From Spirochaetaceae bacterium (lineage in GTDB: Bacteria; Spirochaetota; Spirochaetia; DSM-27196; PWMO01): a stretch of DNA of 44,395 nt. This document shows, piece after piece, positions 16,462 through 24,382 of the stretch. The translations under genes were made by a program, and so were the position numbers. The stretch's first letter is position 1. Every line of letters starts with the position of its first letter. The notes beneath the pieces are model-generated. The model saw only the letters and a program-made list of their open reading frames with translations, was not told where the DNA came from and made no database searches. The DNA lies in contig RECP01000024.1 of NCBI GenBank assembly GCA_007693945.1, positions 1 through 44,395 of the forward strand. Reading direction: 5' to 3'.

Positions 16462-16509
16462 CCGGCAAACAGGCCGGCAAACAGGCCGGCAATCAGGTCA
16501 GTAATCAGG
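16462..16509. repeat. four 12-base tandem repeats between convergent genes
   Basis: Units at 16462-16473, 16474-16485 (identical, CCGGCAAACAGG), 16486-16497 (one change) and 16498-16509 (degenerate). They fill the gap between the acyl-CoA ligase stop and the end of the SPOR-protein gene, the last unit covering its stop codon and final codon. No terminator with a T-run is seen here. Confidence 0.85.
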
Positions 16510-17899
16510 CACCGCCGCGACGCACAAACGCATCGCGGTACCCGCGCGCGCGAAGCTGATAGAGGACGACGCCGGTCTCATCCTGTGACAGGGGACCGAT
16601 AAAGACCCGGTACAGCGTGCGATCGTTGTCTTCAGCCGCAGTCACCGTAAACGGGTAACGGGACTCTATTCGGTCAATCGCGTTGCGCGCGCTGCGTGGG
16701 CTGACGTACGCCCCAACCTGCAGATAATACGACGAGCGTTCGAGTTCGGCCTGCAGCGGCAGGCTCTCGAGCGCCCACTGATCAACGGTCACACGCGGCG
16801 CGGGAGCGGGTTCCGCCAGCGGGGCAGGCTCCTCTTCGGGGTCGGGTACGGGCTCAGCAACCGTCTCCGGAGGTCGGGGATCAGCCGGTTCGAGCCGCAG
16901 GATAACGTCGTCGTTCTCTGCGATGACCACCGGCGGTTGCGGTTCTTCGACCACTGGGGGAGGCTCGGCGGGCGGCAACTCTACTATCAGCGGTGGCCGC
17001 GGTTGCTCGATCTTGCCCAGACTTTCGGCCGCCGGCCGGTCGGCGATATGCGGCACGCGCTCTCCGGGCAGCGACGCTTCAGCCAGCGGGTGGTCGACGG
17101 GTCGCGTGACCGCCAGTTCGCGCGGCACGTCGAGAAAGGTGAACACTTCGTCGTCGCGCGGCGGCGGATGCAGCTCCTTGGGCGGCACCCTGCCGCGCAC
17201 CGCCGCCACGGCCTCTTCCATACGGTTGGTTTCGGTCACTGCCGGCTGCGGCGCAAAGAACGGTTGCTCGGCAAACAGCGGCTCAATTGCCGGCGGCTGC
17301 GCCGGCGGTCTGCGTGGCACGTCAACGCTGCCGACGTCCTCACCGTCGGCCGCACGCGCGCCCGGAACCGAAGCCGCGGTGCGCGTCACGCCGGCCGAAA
17401 GACCACGAGGAGCCGGCGGCGCGGGTGGTGGTGGCGCGGGCGCCGCTGCGGGTTCATCAGCCGGCAACGGCAACAGATGGGGGCGATCCGGGTCAGCAAG
17501 CTCAGCCAGGGGGTTGAGATCGGGATCGGGCGAGAAAGGTTGCTCGCGTACGACCGTCGGCGGCGCGAGAACGCGTGTCTCGACCGGCATTACCCGTACG
17601 CGTGCCGGGACGTTGCGAAGCATACCGAGTCGCTCACCGGCTTCGTCGGATACGGTAATGAAGACGCCTGGCTCCGAAACGCGTGCGGCAATGATGACTT
17701 CAACGTTGTGCCCGGTTTCCAGATTCGTTATCTGAACAACGGTGTTTCGGGCAAACGAGTTAGAGCCACCGTAGTAACCCTCGGCCGGGAACGCACCGTG
17801 GCGTCCGATAACCGCGCTGCCCTCCCAGCCGCCGTCCGCGCCCACCGTGACGAGCACGACCAACGCCAGAGCTGCGTACAGAACTGCTCGTTTGATCAT
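16505..17899 (-). CDS. secreted RlpA-like protein with proline-rich linker and SPOR domain
   Basis: 464 residues. The signal peptide (residues about 3-20) is followed by a small double-psi beta-barrel-like domain (about 25-105), a very long Pro/Glu/Ala-rich linker (about 115-375), and a C-terminal SPOR domain starting YYLQVGAYVSPRSARNAI and ending with GYRDAF. SPOR domains bind septal glycan strands without stem peptides, targeting proteins to division sites. The barrel aligns with RlpA lytic transglycosylases (VVQITNLETGHNVEVII) but lacks the His and Asp expected in the TAAH and NDRGPF motifs, so catalysis is doubtful. GGGGG upstream of the ATG is a weak ribosome site. It follows an unknown secreted protein gene by 67 bases. 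Confidence 0.85.
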   Translation of the reverse strand: MIKRAVLYAALALVVLVTVGADGGWEGSAVIGRHGAFPAEGYYGGSNSFARNTVVQITNLETGHNVEVIIAARVSEPGVFITVSDEAGERLGMLRNVPARVRVMPVETRVLAPPTVVREQPFSPDPDLNPLAELADPDRPHLLPLPADEPAAAPAPPPPAPPAPRGLSAGVTRTAASVPGARAADGEDVGSVDVPRRPPAQPPAIEPLFAEQPFFAPQPAVTETNRMEEAVAAVRGRVPPKELHPPPRDDEVFTFLDVPRELAVTRPVDHPLAEASLPGERVPHIADRPAAESLGKIEQPRPPLIVELPPAEPPPVVEEPQPPVVIAENDDVILRLEPADPRPPETVAEPVPDPEEEPAPLAEPAPAPRVTVDQWALESLPLQAELERSSYYLQVGAYVSPRSARNAIDRIESRYPFTVTAAEDNDRTLYRVFIGPLSQDETGVVLYQLRARGYRDAFVRRGGA

Positions 17900-17966
17900 T
17901 GAGAAACCCCCACTCTGATTCTCGGCAGAGATCCACGCTAAAGTTACGAAGAAATCCCGGCGACGG

Positions 17967-18461
17967 CTACGGTTGCAGCGCGGCGCGAGCCACCGCTACA
18001 CCGAGATCGAAGGCGGCAACATCGCGGCGGCCGCCCGATGCGGGACGCGAGGCTTCGATGCGACCACGTTCGATGACCCCGGCCGGTTCAATGCTGAGGT
18101 AACGAAACCGCACCGAGCGCGCAAATAAATTCTGACCGCCGGCGCCGGCGGCACCGTCAAACTCCCCCAGATCGACCTCCACTTCCAAGGCGCGGGTTGC
18201 CCCGCCTTGCCGAGACAGGTTGCGCACCCAGGAGCGCCGCTGTATTTCCACATCGCTGACGCGCTCGTAGGTGCCGGCGTTGAACACGATGTGCCCTGCA
18301 TCGAAGAACACCTCCATAATGCCGGCCTCCACAGCGGACAGCAGGTAGTCATCGTGACTGGACTGCGCGCAAACGTACACCATCACCGTCTCCGCGCCCA
18401 GCGCGGAGACTGCAAGCAGTGCCGGCAGTCCCGCCATCACCAGTACTCGTCGTATACTCAT
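17967..18461 (-). CDS. secreted protein of unknown function
   Basis: 164 residues. Signal peptide at residues 1-22 (MSIRRVLVMAGLPALLAVSA, cleavage near LGA-E). The mature part starts with a short beta strand (TVMVYVCAQ), then SAVEAGIMEVFFDAGHIVFNAG, a pattern of one helix followed by a strand. I do not recognise a family. GAGGAC lies 5 bases before the ATG. It is the first gene of a two-gene minus-strand unit with the SPOR protein and divergent from the loaP-like gene. Because it precedes a septal glycan-binding protein, a cell-envelope role is plausible, but this is inference from position only. Confidence 0.7.
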   Translation of the reverse strand: MSIRRVLVMAGLPALLAVSALGAETVMVYVCAQSSHDDYLLSAVEAGIMEVFFDAGHIVFNAGTYERVSDVEIQRRSWVRNLSRQGGATRALEVEVDLGEFDGAAGAGGQNLFARSVRFRYLSIEPAGVIERGRIEASRPASGGRRDVAAFDLGVAVARAALQP

Positions 18462-18515
18462 CCAGTCCTCACTCCGTTTGGGCTCGCTGCGCCTGTACCA
18501 TTACTTTCGGCACAT

Positions 18516-18558
18516 TGCAACGCGTATTGCAGCTTTCAAACGTCCATGATACCGTTTG
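18516..18558 (+). promoter_or_regulatory. two small hairpins in the leader of the loaP-like gene
   Basis: Inverted repeats TGCAA/TTGCA (18516-18520 and 18527-18531, 6-base loop) and CAAACG/CGTTTG (18537-18542 and 18553-18558, 10-base loop) lie just before the loaP-like start. LoaP proteins are known to need a small RNA hairpin in the leader of their target operon. Whether either hairpin plays this role is a guess. No clear -35/-10 pair was found. Confidence 0.3.
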
Positions 18559-18567
18559 CGCTACTCG

Positions 18568-19128
18568 ATGGCGATGAACTACTATGTAATGCAGGTCCGC
18601 ACCGGCGAAGAGGAACAGTTTCTGCGTCGTGTGCGCCCGCAGCTCGACGGGAACAACGTACGCATTCTCTGGCCGCGCCGCAAGCTCTCGATACGTCGAA
18701 GAGGTCGTACGCACCAGGTTATGGCGCCCATATTTCCCGGATACGTCTTTGTCGAAAGTTCCGACGTCAACTCGCAGCTCTACTGGATCATCCGCAAGAC
18801 CGACGGATTCCTGCGATTTCTGCCCGACAATCACGACGTCCGTCCGCTGATTGCAGCCGATCGCAAGCTGCTGCTGCATTTTCTCTCGTTTGGAGAAGTA
18901 GTTGAAAAATCGACGGTCAGCTTCAGTGAAGATGCGCGCATCCACGTACTCGAGGGTCCGCTGAAGGGTCTCGAAGGTCGGATCGTGAAGGTTGACCGCC
19001 GCAAAGGACGAGCCAAAGTCAAGCTGGATCTCTACAATGAGTCTTTTCTGGTTGATTTCGGGTTCCAATCGATGCAGCCGGTTGCCGATCCGTCGATCTC
19101 CAACGGGCATCCGCGCCGCAGCCCATGA
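18568..19128 (+). CDS. loaP: NusG-paralogue antiterminator, LoaP-like
   Basis: About 186 residues. N-terminal NGN domain with YYVMQVRTGEEEQFLRRV, the KLSIRRRG loop and IFPGYVFVE; C-terminal KOW domain (about 125-160) with HVLEGPLKGLEGRIVKVD. NusG paralogues of this kind (LoaP, RfaH, UpxY) bind RNA polymerase and suppress termination in long operons for polysaccharides or secondary metabolites. It is the first gene of a six-gene operon starting with an NDP-sugar dehydratase, whose ATG overlaps its stop by 4 bases, so it probably acts on its own transcript. ATG 18568 or 18574 is the start; neither has a visible ribosome site. A core NusG role is unlikely because the neighbours are not ribosomal or secE genes. 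Confidence 0.85.
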   Translation: MAMNYYVMQVRTGEEEQFLRRVRPQLDGNNVRILWPRRKLSIRRRGRTHQVMAPIFPGYVFVESSDVNSQLYWIIRKTDGFLRFLPDNHDVRPLIAADRKLLLHFLSFGEVVEKSTVSFSEDARIHVLEGPLKGLEGRIVKVDRRKGRAKVKLDLYNESFLVDFGFQSMQPVADPSISNGHPRRSP

Positions 19129-20603
19129 CCACACAGCGAAACCGCCGAATCTACATCATCGGTGCCGGATTTGCCGGCATCTCTATTGCGCAGGAAATAC
19201 GGAGCAAGGGAGTTTTCGGTGAGGTAGCGGCGTTTCTGGATGACGATCCGGCCAAGATCGGCACACGTATCGACGGCGTTCCGGTACTGGGCCCAATTGC
19301 GGACGTGGTCTCGCTGATACGGAAGCGACCGACCGACGAAGCGCTGATTGCCATACCGGGTGCTTCGCGCGAAAAGCTGCGCCGATTGCACGAGTTGTTG
19401 GAACAGGCCGAGTTCACCCGAATTCGGATTCTTCCCGCTGTTTCGCAGATCATCGATGGACACGCACACCTCATCCAGGCCCGCGAGATGGACCCTCAGG
19501 ATCTGCTTGGACGCGTTCCGATTCAGATCGGGCTGAAGGAGAGCCTGGCCTACCTGCGCGGACGACGCGTACTGGTCACCGGGGCCGGAGGCAGCATCGG
19601 AAGCGAGCTGTGCCGTCAGCTCCTGTCCGGCGGCGCCCAGCGGCTCTTCCTGTTCGGGCACGGCGAGAATTCCATTTTTGAGATCGATCGTGAGTTACGC
19701 GTCCTGCAGGAAGAAGGCATCGGCGAACGCGCTACCATTGTGCCGGTAATCGGCGAGCTGCAGGATCGGGACTACATGCGCTTCATCCTCGCGCGCCTGC
19801 GCGCCGACGTGGTGTTCCACGCCGCCGCCTACAAGCACGTACCGATGCTTGAAGCCAATCCGGTAGGCGCAGTCACCAACAACGTATTCGGCACGCGCAA
19901 TCTGGTCGAAGCCGCGCGCGAGGCCGGCACCGAGCGGCTGGTCTTCATCTCAACCGACAAAGTGGTCAACCCGGTCGGCGTATATGCGGCCACCAAGCTG
20001 CTTGCCGAGCAGATCGTGCGTCGCGGTGACGGTAACCGGCTTGCGTGTATCGCGGTCCGCTTCGGTAATGTGCTTGGTTCGCGCGGCAGCATAATTCCCA
20101 TATTCCGCAAGCAGATTGCCAGAGGCGGGCCGCTCACCATCACCAGTCCTGACGCGTCGCGCTTCTTCATGACCATACCGGAAGCCGCCTCGCTGGTACT
20201 CAAGGCCGGCGGCGTGGGAACCGGTGGGCACCTCTACGCGCTGGACATGGGTGAACCGGTCTCGATCCGTGAACTGGCCGAGCAGATGATCCGTTTCTAC
20301 GGATACGAGCCGGATCATGATATCAAGCTGGAGTACATCGGTCTGCGACCCGGCGAGAAGCTCTCGGAATCTCTGACTTCCGACCTCGAACAGACCGAGC
20401 CGACCGGCTTTCCCCGCATCCATCGGATATGCGGTGCGGACCCCGATGAGCAGGAGTTGAACGCTATACTGGCGGAACTCGAGAAGGTCTGTTTTCTTGA
20501 TCCGCAATACCCCGAGTGGTACCGCAACCGCCGCAAGCTTCGCGAGTTACTTGCCGCTCGCATACCCGGAATAGGCAGTCCTGATGATGAACCGCAGTAC
20601 TGA
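19125..20603 (+). CDS. NDP-sugar 4,6-dehydratase, soluble CapD/PglF/WbpM type
   Basis: 492 residues. An N-terminal CoA-binding-like Rossmann domain (residues 8-125, IYIIGAGFAGISIA) is followed by an SDR catalytic domain with TGAGGSIGSELCRQ (about 150), HAAAYKHVP, STDKVVNP and VYAATK, then RFGNVLGSRGSIIPIF and FMTIPEAA, all typical of the PF02719 group. These enzymes turn UDP-GlcNAc into a 4-keto-6-deoxy sugar, the first step toward bacillosamine-like or pseudaminic-type amino sugars. The four N-terminal membrane helices of WbpM/PglF are missing. The YxxxK tyrosine is present, where long WbpM-type proteins have Met. It overlaps the loaP-like gene by 4 bases and the aminotransferase by 20, which supplies the next step. 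Which stereoisomer is formed is not readable. Confidence 0.9.
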   Translation: MTTQRNRRIYIIGAGFAGISIAQEIRSKGVFGEVAAFLDDDPAKIGTRIDGVPVLGPIADVVSLIRKRPTDEALIAIPGASREKLRRLHELLEQAEFTRIRILPAVSQIIDGHAHLIQAREMDPQDLLGRVPIQIGLKESLAYLRGRRVLVTGAGGSIGSELCRQLLSGGAQRLFLFGHGENSIFEIDRELRVLQEEGIGERATIVPVIGELQDRDYMRFILARLRADVVFHAAAYKHVPMLEANPVGAVTNNVFGTRNLVEAAREAGTERLVFISTDKVVNPVGVYAATKLLAEQIVRRGDGNRLACIAVRFGNVLGSRGSIIPIFRKQIARGGPLTITSPDASRFFMTIPEAASLVLKAGGVGTGGHLYALDMGEPVSIRELAEQMIRFYGYEPDHDIKLEYIGLRPGEKLSESLTSDLEQTEPTGFPRIHRICGADPDEQELNAILAELEKVCFLDPQYPEWYRNRRKLRELLAARIPGIGSPDDEPQY

Positions 20604-21780
20604 CTTCATCCCATTCGCGCGCCCATGTCTCGGTGAAGAAGAGGAAACCGCGGTTCTGCGCGTGATGCGCGGCGGCTGGCTGACTACAGCCACCGAGAGC
20701 GCGGCTTTTGAACGCGAGTTTGCGCTCGCCGCCGGCGCCGAACACGCCATTGCGGTCAACTCGGCAACCGCCGGTCTGCACCTGGCGCTGGAGGCGGTGG
20801 GAGTAGGCCCGGACGACCGCGTGGCGATGAGCCCCTATACCTTTACCGCGTGCGCAGAGGTGGTGCGGTACCTCGGCGCCGATCCGCTGTTTGTCGATAT
20901 CGACCCGCGCACGCTGACCATCTGCCCGCAAGCGCTGCGCAGAGCACTGGAGGGTGCCGCCGCGGAGGCTCGGCCGGTGCGTGCCATCATGCCGGTACAC
21001 GTCGCCGGATTGCGCTGTGACATGCAGACAATCACGGCCCTGGCAGCCGAACACGGTGCGGTTGTGGTGGAGGACGCCGCCCACTGTGTGCCCCACCTTG
21101 CGGGTAGACGGTGCAATAGCGCACAAGGAGTGGTCAGCGTCTATTCGTTCTACGCAACCAAGCCGATCACCACCGGCGAGGGCGGGATGGCGGTCACCGA
21201 TGACGCGCCGCTTGCCGATCGTATGCGTACCATGCGCCTGCACGGCATCGACCGTGACGCCTGGGAGCGCTATCGGGCAACCTCTCCGGCGTGGCAGTAC
21301 GATGTGGTGGCCGCCGGCTTCAAGTACAATCTGCCCGACCTGCAGGCGGCCATCGGAAGGGTCCAGCTGGGACGGGCTCGCGAGCTGCTGCTGCACCGCG
21401 CACGCATAGCCGCTACGTACCGTCGTTCGCTGGCGGACGTGAGCAGCCTGATGCTGCCGCCGGACTCGGCGGACCACAGTCATCACCTCTTCATCGTTCG
21501 AATCAGACCGCGGACGCTGTCGATCAGCCGTGACCGTGTGATTGAGCTGCTGGCCCGTGACGGAATCGGCGCATCGGTTCATTATCGCCCACTGCACCTG
21601 ATGAGCTACTATCGCGACCGTTACGGTTTGAAGCCCGGCGATTTTCCACTATCATTGGAAGCCTACGAAGGTGCACTGAGTCTGCCGTTGTACGCCGGGC
21701 TTACGCAGGAGCAGATCGGGCGCGTCATCGGCTCGCTGCGAGCCATCTGCAGTCAGCACCATCGGGTGGAGTCGAGGTAA
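20584..21780 (+). CDS. DegT/DnrJ/EryC1/StrS-family sugar aminotransferase
   Basis: 398 residues, normal length. PLP-dependent fold type I with NSATAGLHLAL, SPYTFTA, VEDAAHCVP (Asp that pairs with the pyridine nitrogen) and YSFYATKPITTGEGG carrying the Schiff-base lysine. The family aminates keto sugars bound to nucleotides; directly behind a 4,6-dehydratase it most likely makes a UDP-4-amino-4,6-dideoxy sugar for glycan or flagellin modification. The gene starts inside the last codons of the dehydratase (20-base overlap; ATG 20584 or 20587) and ends 2 bases before the Mo-hydroxylase gene. No acetyltransferase or glycosyltransferase follows, so the final sugar stays unknown. Confidence 0.92.
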   Translation: MMNRSTDFIPFARPCLGEEEETAVLRVMRGGWLTTATESAAFEREFALAAGAEHAIAVNSATAGLHLALEAVGVGPDDRVAMSPYTFTACAEVVRYLGADPLFVDIDPRTLTICPQALRRALEGAAAEARPVRAIMPVHVAGLRCDMQTITALAAEHGAVVVEDAAHCVPHLAGRRCNSAQGVVSVYSFYATKPITTGEGGMAVTDDAPLADRMRTMRLHGIDRDAWERYRATSPAWQYDVVAAGFKYNLPDLQAAIGRVQLGRARELLLHRARIAATYRRSLADVSSLMLPPDSADHSHHLFIVRIRPRTLSISRDRVIELLARDGIGASVHYRPLHLMSYYRDRYGLKPGDFPLSLEAYEGALSLPLYAGLTQEQIGRVIGSLRAICSQHHRVESR

Positions 21781-21782
21781 AC

Positions 21783-23900
21783 ATGGCGTCGGTTCTGTCG
21801 CTGCGCAACACGTTGATGGGCAGGTCACTGTTTCTCACCGACATGTTCGCGCCCAATATGCTCTACGCGCTGACAATCCGCTGCGAGAGGCCCCATGCGC
21901 GCATTATCGAGACCCGCCTGCCGGACCTGCCGCGTGACGTCAGCTACCTGCGCGCCGCCGATATACCCGGGGTCAACTACGTTGATGTCTTCGGCGAGAT
22001 CGCTCCGATCCTGGCTGAGCGCGAGGGCCTCTATCGAGGCGAGCCGCTGGGACTACTCATCGGGCCGTCCCCGGCCCGCATACTCGAAATCTCCAAACAG
22101 ATTCAGGTCAGCTACGAAACATTGGAGGCCGCTACGGACCTTGACGACGAGCGGAACGCAACTGTAGTGGTTGAACGCACGAAGCAGCGCGGCAATATCG
22201 AGAAGGCGCTGCGGACCTCCAGCCAGCTGGTGGAGGGCCGCTACCGCACCGGCATTCAGGACCATCTGTACAGTGAACCGATCGGTGCCTACGCATCGGC
22301 CGCCAACGACGGAACGATCACCGTCTTCTCGCCAAGTCAGTGGCCTCATCACGTACGCAATACGGTGGCGGCGGTGCTCGACATGCCCGAGTCGGCGTGT
22401 CGCGTACGGTCCACCGAGCTCGGTGTCCATCTTGACGGAAAACTGTGGTACCCCTCGGTGGTTGCCGCACAGGCAGCGCTGGCCTCCCGGCACACCGGCA
22501 AACCGGTCAAGCTCCTCTATAACCGCGAAGAAGACTTCTGTTTCAGCCCCAAAGGCATCCAGGTGCGGGTCGACTACATCAGCGGTCTCGATGAGCAAGG
22601 TAATCTCAGCGCTGCGGATATCCAGGCCACCATCAACCTGGGAGCGTATCCGCTGTTTACCGAGGAAATTGTCACTCGGGTTGCTGCGGCACTGGTCGCT
22701 CATTACCGCTGCGATACGCTGCGCTTGCGTATCCGTGCGCTGCGTACCAACCTTCCCCCGCTGAATGCGTGCAGTGGACTGGGAAACGCTCACGCAGCCT
22801 TCGCCGTCGAGACGCACATCTCGCGGCTTGCCGAACTGACCCAGACCTCACCGATTGACTGGAAACGGCGCAATCTCCTGCGCCGCGGCCAGACACCGCT
22901 GATCGGCGACCGGCTGACCGCCAATAGCGACCAGCACGACCTGCTCGGCAGGGCGGCCGCGGCCAGCGATTTCGAGCGCAAGTTTGCCGCGTTCGAGCTG
23001 CAGAAGAAGCGGCGCCGGAGCTTCAGCGAAGTCATCGACCCGCCGCGCGGAATCGGCATCGCCTTCTCCTACCAGGCGTCCGGGTTTTCCGGGCAGCTCG
23101 AGGAACAGGTGGGTTCGACCGTACGGGTTCGGGTGGAGAAGGACGGAAGCGCAGAGCTGCTCTGCGGCGCGGTCTCCGAGAGTGATGCCGTCCGTAGCGT
23201 CTGGAGACAGAACTTGTCGACGGTGCTCAACATCGCAGACACCGAAATCAGCTTTGCCTCGCCGGACACTGAGCACACCACCGACTGCGGACCGGCCGTG
23301 CTCTCGCGGAACATGGTCGTGATCCAGCGAACCATAGAAACCGCGTGCAACGCCATCAAGCGCCAGCGTTTTCGCGCGCCGCTGCCGCTGGAGGTCAGGC
23401 GGACGTTTCGTCTTTCTCGTACCACCGAATGGGATGCCCAACGGCTCCACGGTCAGCCGCACACGATCCTTTCACACGCGGCCGCCGTTGTCGAAGTTGA
23501 GGTCAGCCCGGTAACCTACGAAACGGCGGTACGCGGTGTCTGGATCGTGGTCGACGCCGGACGCATCCTGCAGCGCGAGCAGGCTACGCGAGTTCTGGAG
23601 CGTGGCGTCTACGCAGCATTGGGATGGGCGGGCGCTGAAGAGGTAACATTTACCGACGGTGCTCTGAGCCGCGATGACTATCATCGCTACCAGCACAGCC
23701 GCTTTACCACAACTGCGCCCATAACAATAGAGTTTGTGGGAGACGGAGAGAAGAGTGCGGCACGAGGTCTGGGCGAGCTGCCGATGGCGGTGATACCGGC
23801 CGCATTCGCCCTGGCGGTGACCCAGGCCACCGGACGCTATATCGATACCATTCCGTGTACGCCGGAGACCCTGCGCTCCTATCTCGAGGAGGACGCATGA
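21783..23900 (+). CDS. divergent molybdenum-hydroxylase large subunit (xanthine dehydrogenase family)
   Basis: 705 residues, somewhat shorter than usual (about 750-780). Overall architecture matches the XDH/CO-dehydrogenase large subunit: the a/b hammerhead (1-105, YRGEPLGLLIG), then the Moco-binding region. Key motifs are eroded: the GGGFGGK site reads ELGVHLDGKLWYPS, the FRGFGxPQ site reads CSGLGNAHA, the QGxGxxT site reads SESDAVRSVW, and the late NPxxVxGQ site reads QREQATRVLERG. The catalytic glutamate is kept in GLGELP (near residue 669). It is followed by [2Fe-2S] and FAD subunits in the standard operon set, so a hetero-trimeric oxidoreductase is expected. The substrate is unknown and normal Moco chemistry is uncertain. 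Confidence 0.85.
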   Translation: MASVLSLRNTLMGRSLFLTDMFAPNMLYALTIRCERPHARIIETRLPDLPRDVSYLRAADIPGVNYVDVFGEIAPILAEREGLYRGEPLGLLIGPSPARILEISKQIQVSYETLEAATDLDDERNATVVVERTKQRGNIEKALRTSSQLVEGRYRTGIQDHLYSEPIGAYASAANDGTITVFSPSQWPHHVRNTVAAVLDMPESACRVRSTELGVHLDGKLWYPSVVAAQAALASRHTGKPVKLLYNREEDFCFSPKGIQVRVDYISGLDEQGNLSAADIQATINLGAYPLFTEEIVTRVAAALVAHYRCDTLRLRIRALRTNLPPLNACSGLGNAHAAFAVETHISRLAELTQTSPIDWKRRNLLRRGQTPLIGDRLTANSDQHDLLGRAAAASDFERKFAAFELQKKRRRSFSEVIDPPRGIGIAFSYQASGFSGQLEEQVGSTVRVRVEKDGSAELLCGAVSESDAVRSVWRQNLSTVLNIADTEISFASPDTEHTTDCGPAVLSRNMVVIQRTIETACNAIKRQRFRAPLPLEVRRTFRLSRTTEWDAQRLHGQPHTILSHAAAVVEVEVSPVTYETAVRGVWIVVDAGRILQREQATRVLERGVYAALGWAGAEEVTFTDGALSRDDYHRYQHSRFTTTAPITIEFVGDGEKSAARGLGELPMAVIPAAFALAVTQATGRYIDTIPCTPETLRSYLEEDA

Positions 23901-24382
23901 AAGTCTCGTTCGTGCTCAACGGCGAGACCACATCGGTGAATGCACCGTCCAACACGCGGCTGATCGAAGTGCTGCGCAAAGACCTCGCCCTGACCGGAGC
24001 CCGCCCCGGATGCCTCTACGGCACCTGCGGCTTCTGCGCAATACTGCTGGACGGCGAACTGGCCCTGGCGTGCATGATCCCGGTCTTCCGCGTCAGTAAC
24101 TGCGAGGTGACCACGATCGAGGGTTTCATGGAGACACGCGAATTCCGCGATATCGAGATCGGCTTCCACCGGGCCGGCACCGTACCCTGCAAGTTCTGTT
24201 GCTCGGCCAAAGTGCTGACCACCCACTGGGCTATAACCAGTCATCCGACGCCCGGTAGCGAGGATCTCCGACGGGCGGTACGGGCAGTGCACTGCCGCTG
24301 CACCAGTTATGCCAGGTTCAGCAATGCGATTCGTTATTCAGCCGAGGTGCGAAGGAAACGATTACATGGCCGAAAGCGATAG
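23897..24382 (+). CDS. [2Fe-2S] subunit of the molybdenum-hydroxylase-like complex
   Basis: 161 residues. The N-terminal plant-ferredoxin-like cluster has GCLYGTCGFC with the fourth Cys in LALAC (C-x4-C-x2-C pattern). The C-terminal helical domain has the second cluster: KFCC and HCRCTSY. Compared with the usual QCGFCTPG, it reads PCKFCCSAK, which loses the Gln/Gly and gains an extra Cys. This subunit would carry electrons from the Mo-type centre to FAD. ATG 23897 overlaps the stop of the large subunit (ATGA) and has GAGGAGG upstream; the longer frame start is rejected. It overlaps the FAD-subunit gene by 17 bases. Confidence 0.9.
   Translation: MKVSFVLNGETTSVNAPSNTRLIEVLRKDLALTGARPGCLYGTCGFCAILLDGELALACMIPVFRVSNCEVTTIEGFMETREFRDIEIGFHRAGTVPCKFCCSAKVLTTHWAITSHPTPGSEDLRRAVRAVHCRCTSYARFSNAIRYSAEVRRKRLHGRKR

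Noticed and set aside
16462..16509. CRISPR-like array
   Set aside because: Units are 12 bases without spacers; this is a short tandem repeat.
17287..17517. Possible small gene in the Pro-rich linker of the SPOR protein
   Set aside because: Low-complexity complementary frame without a ribosome site.
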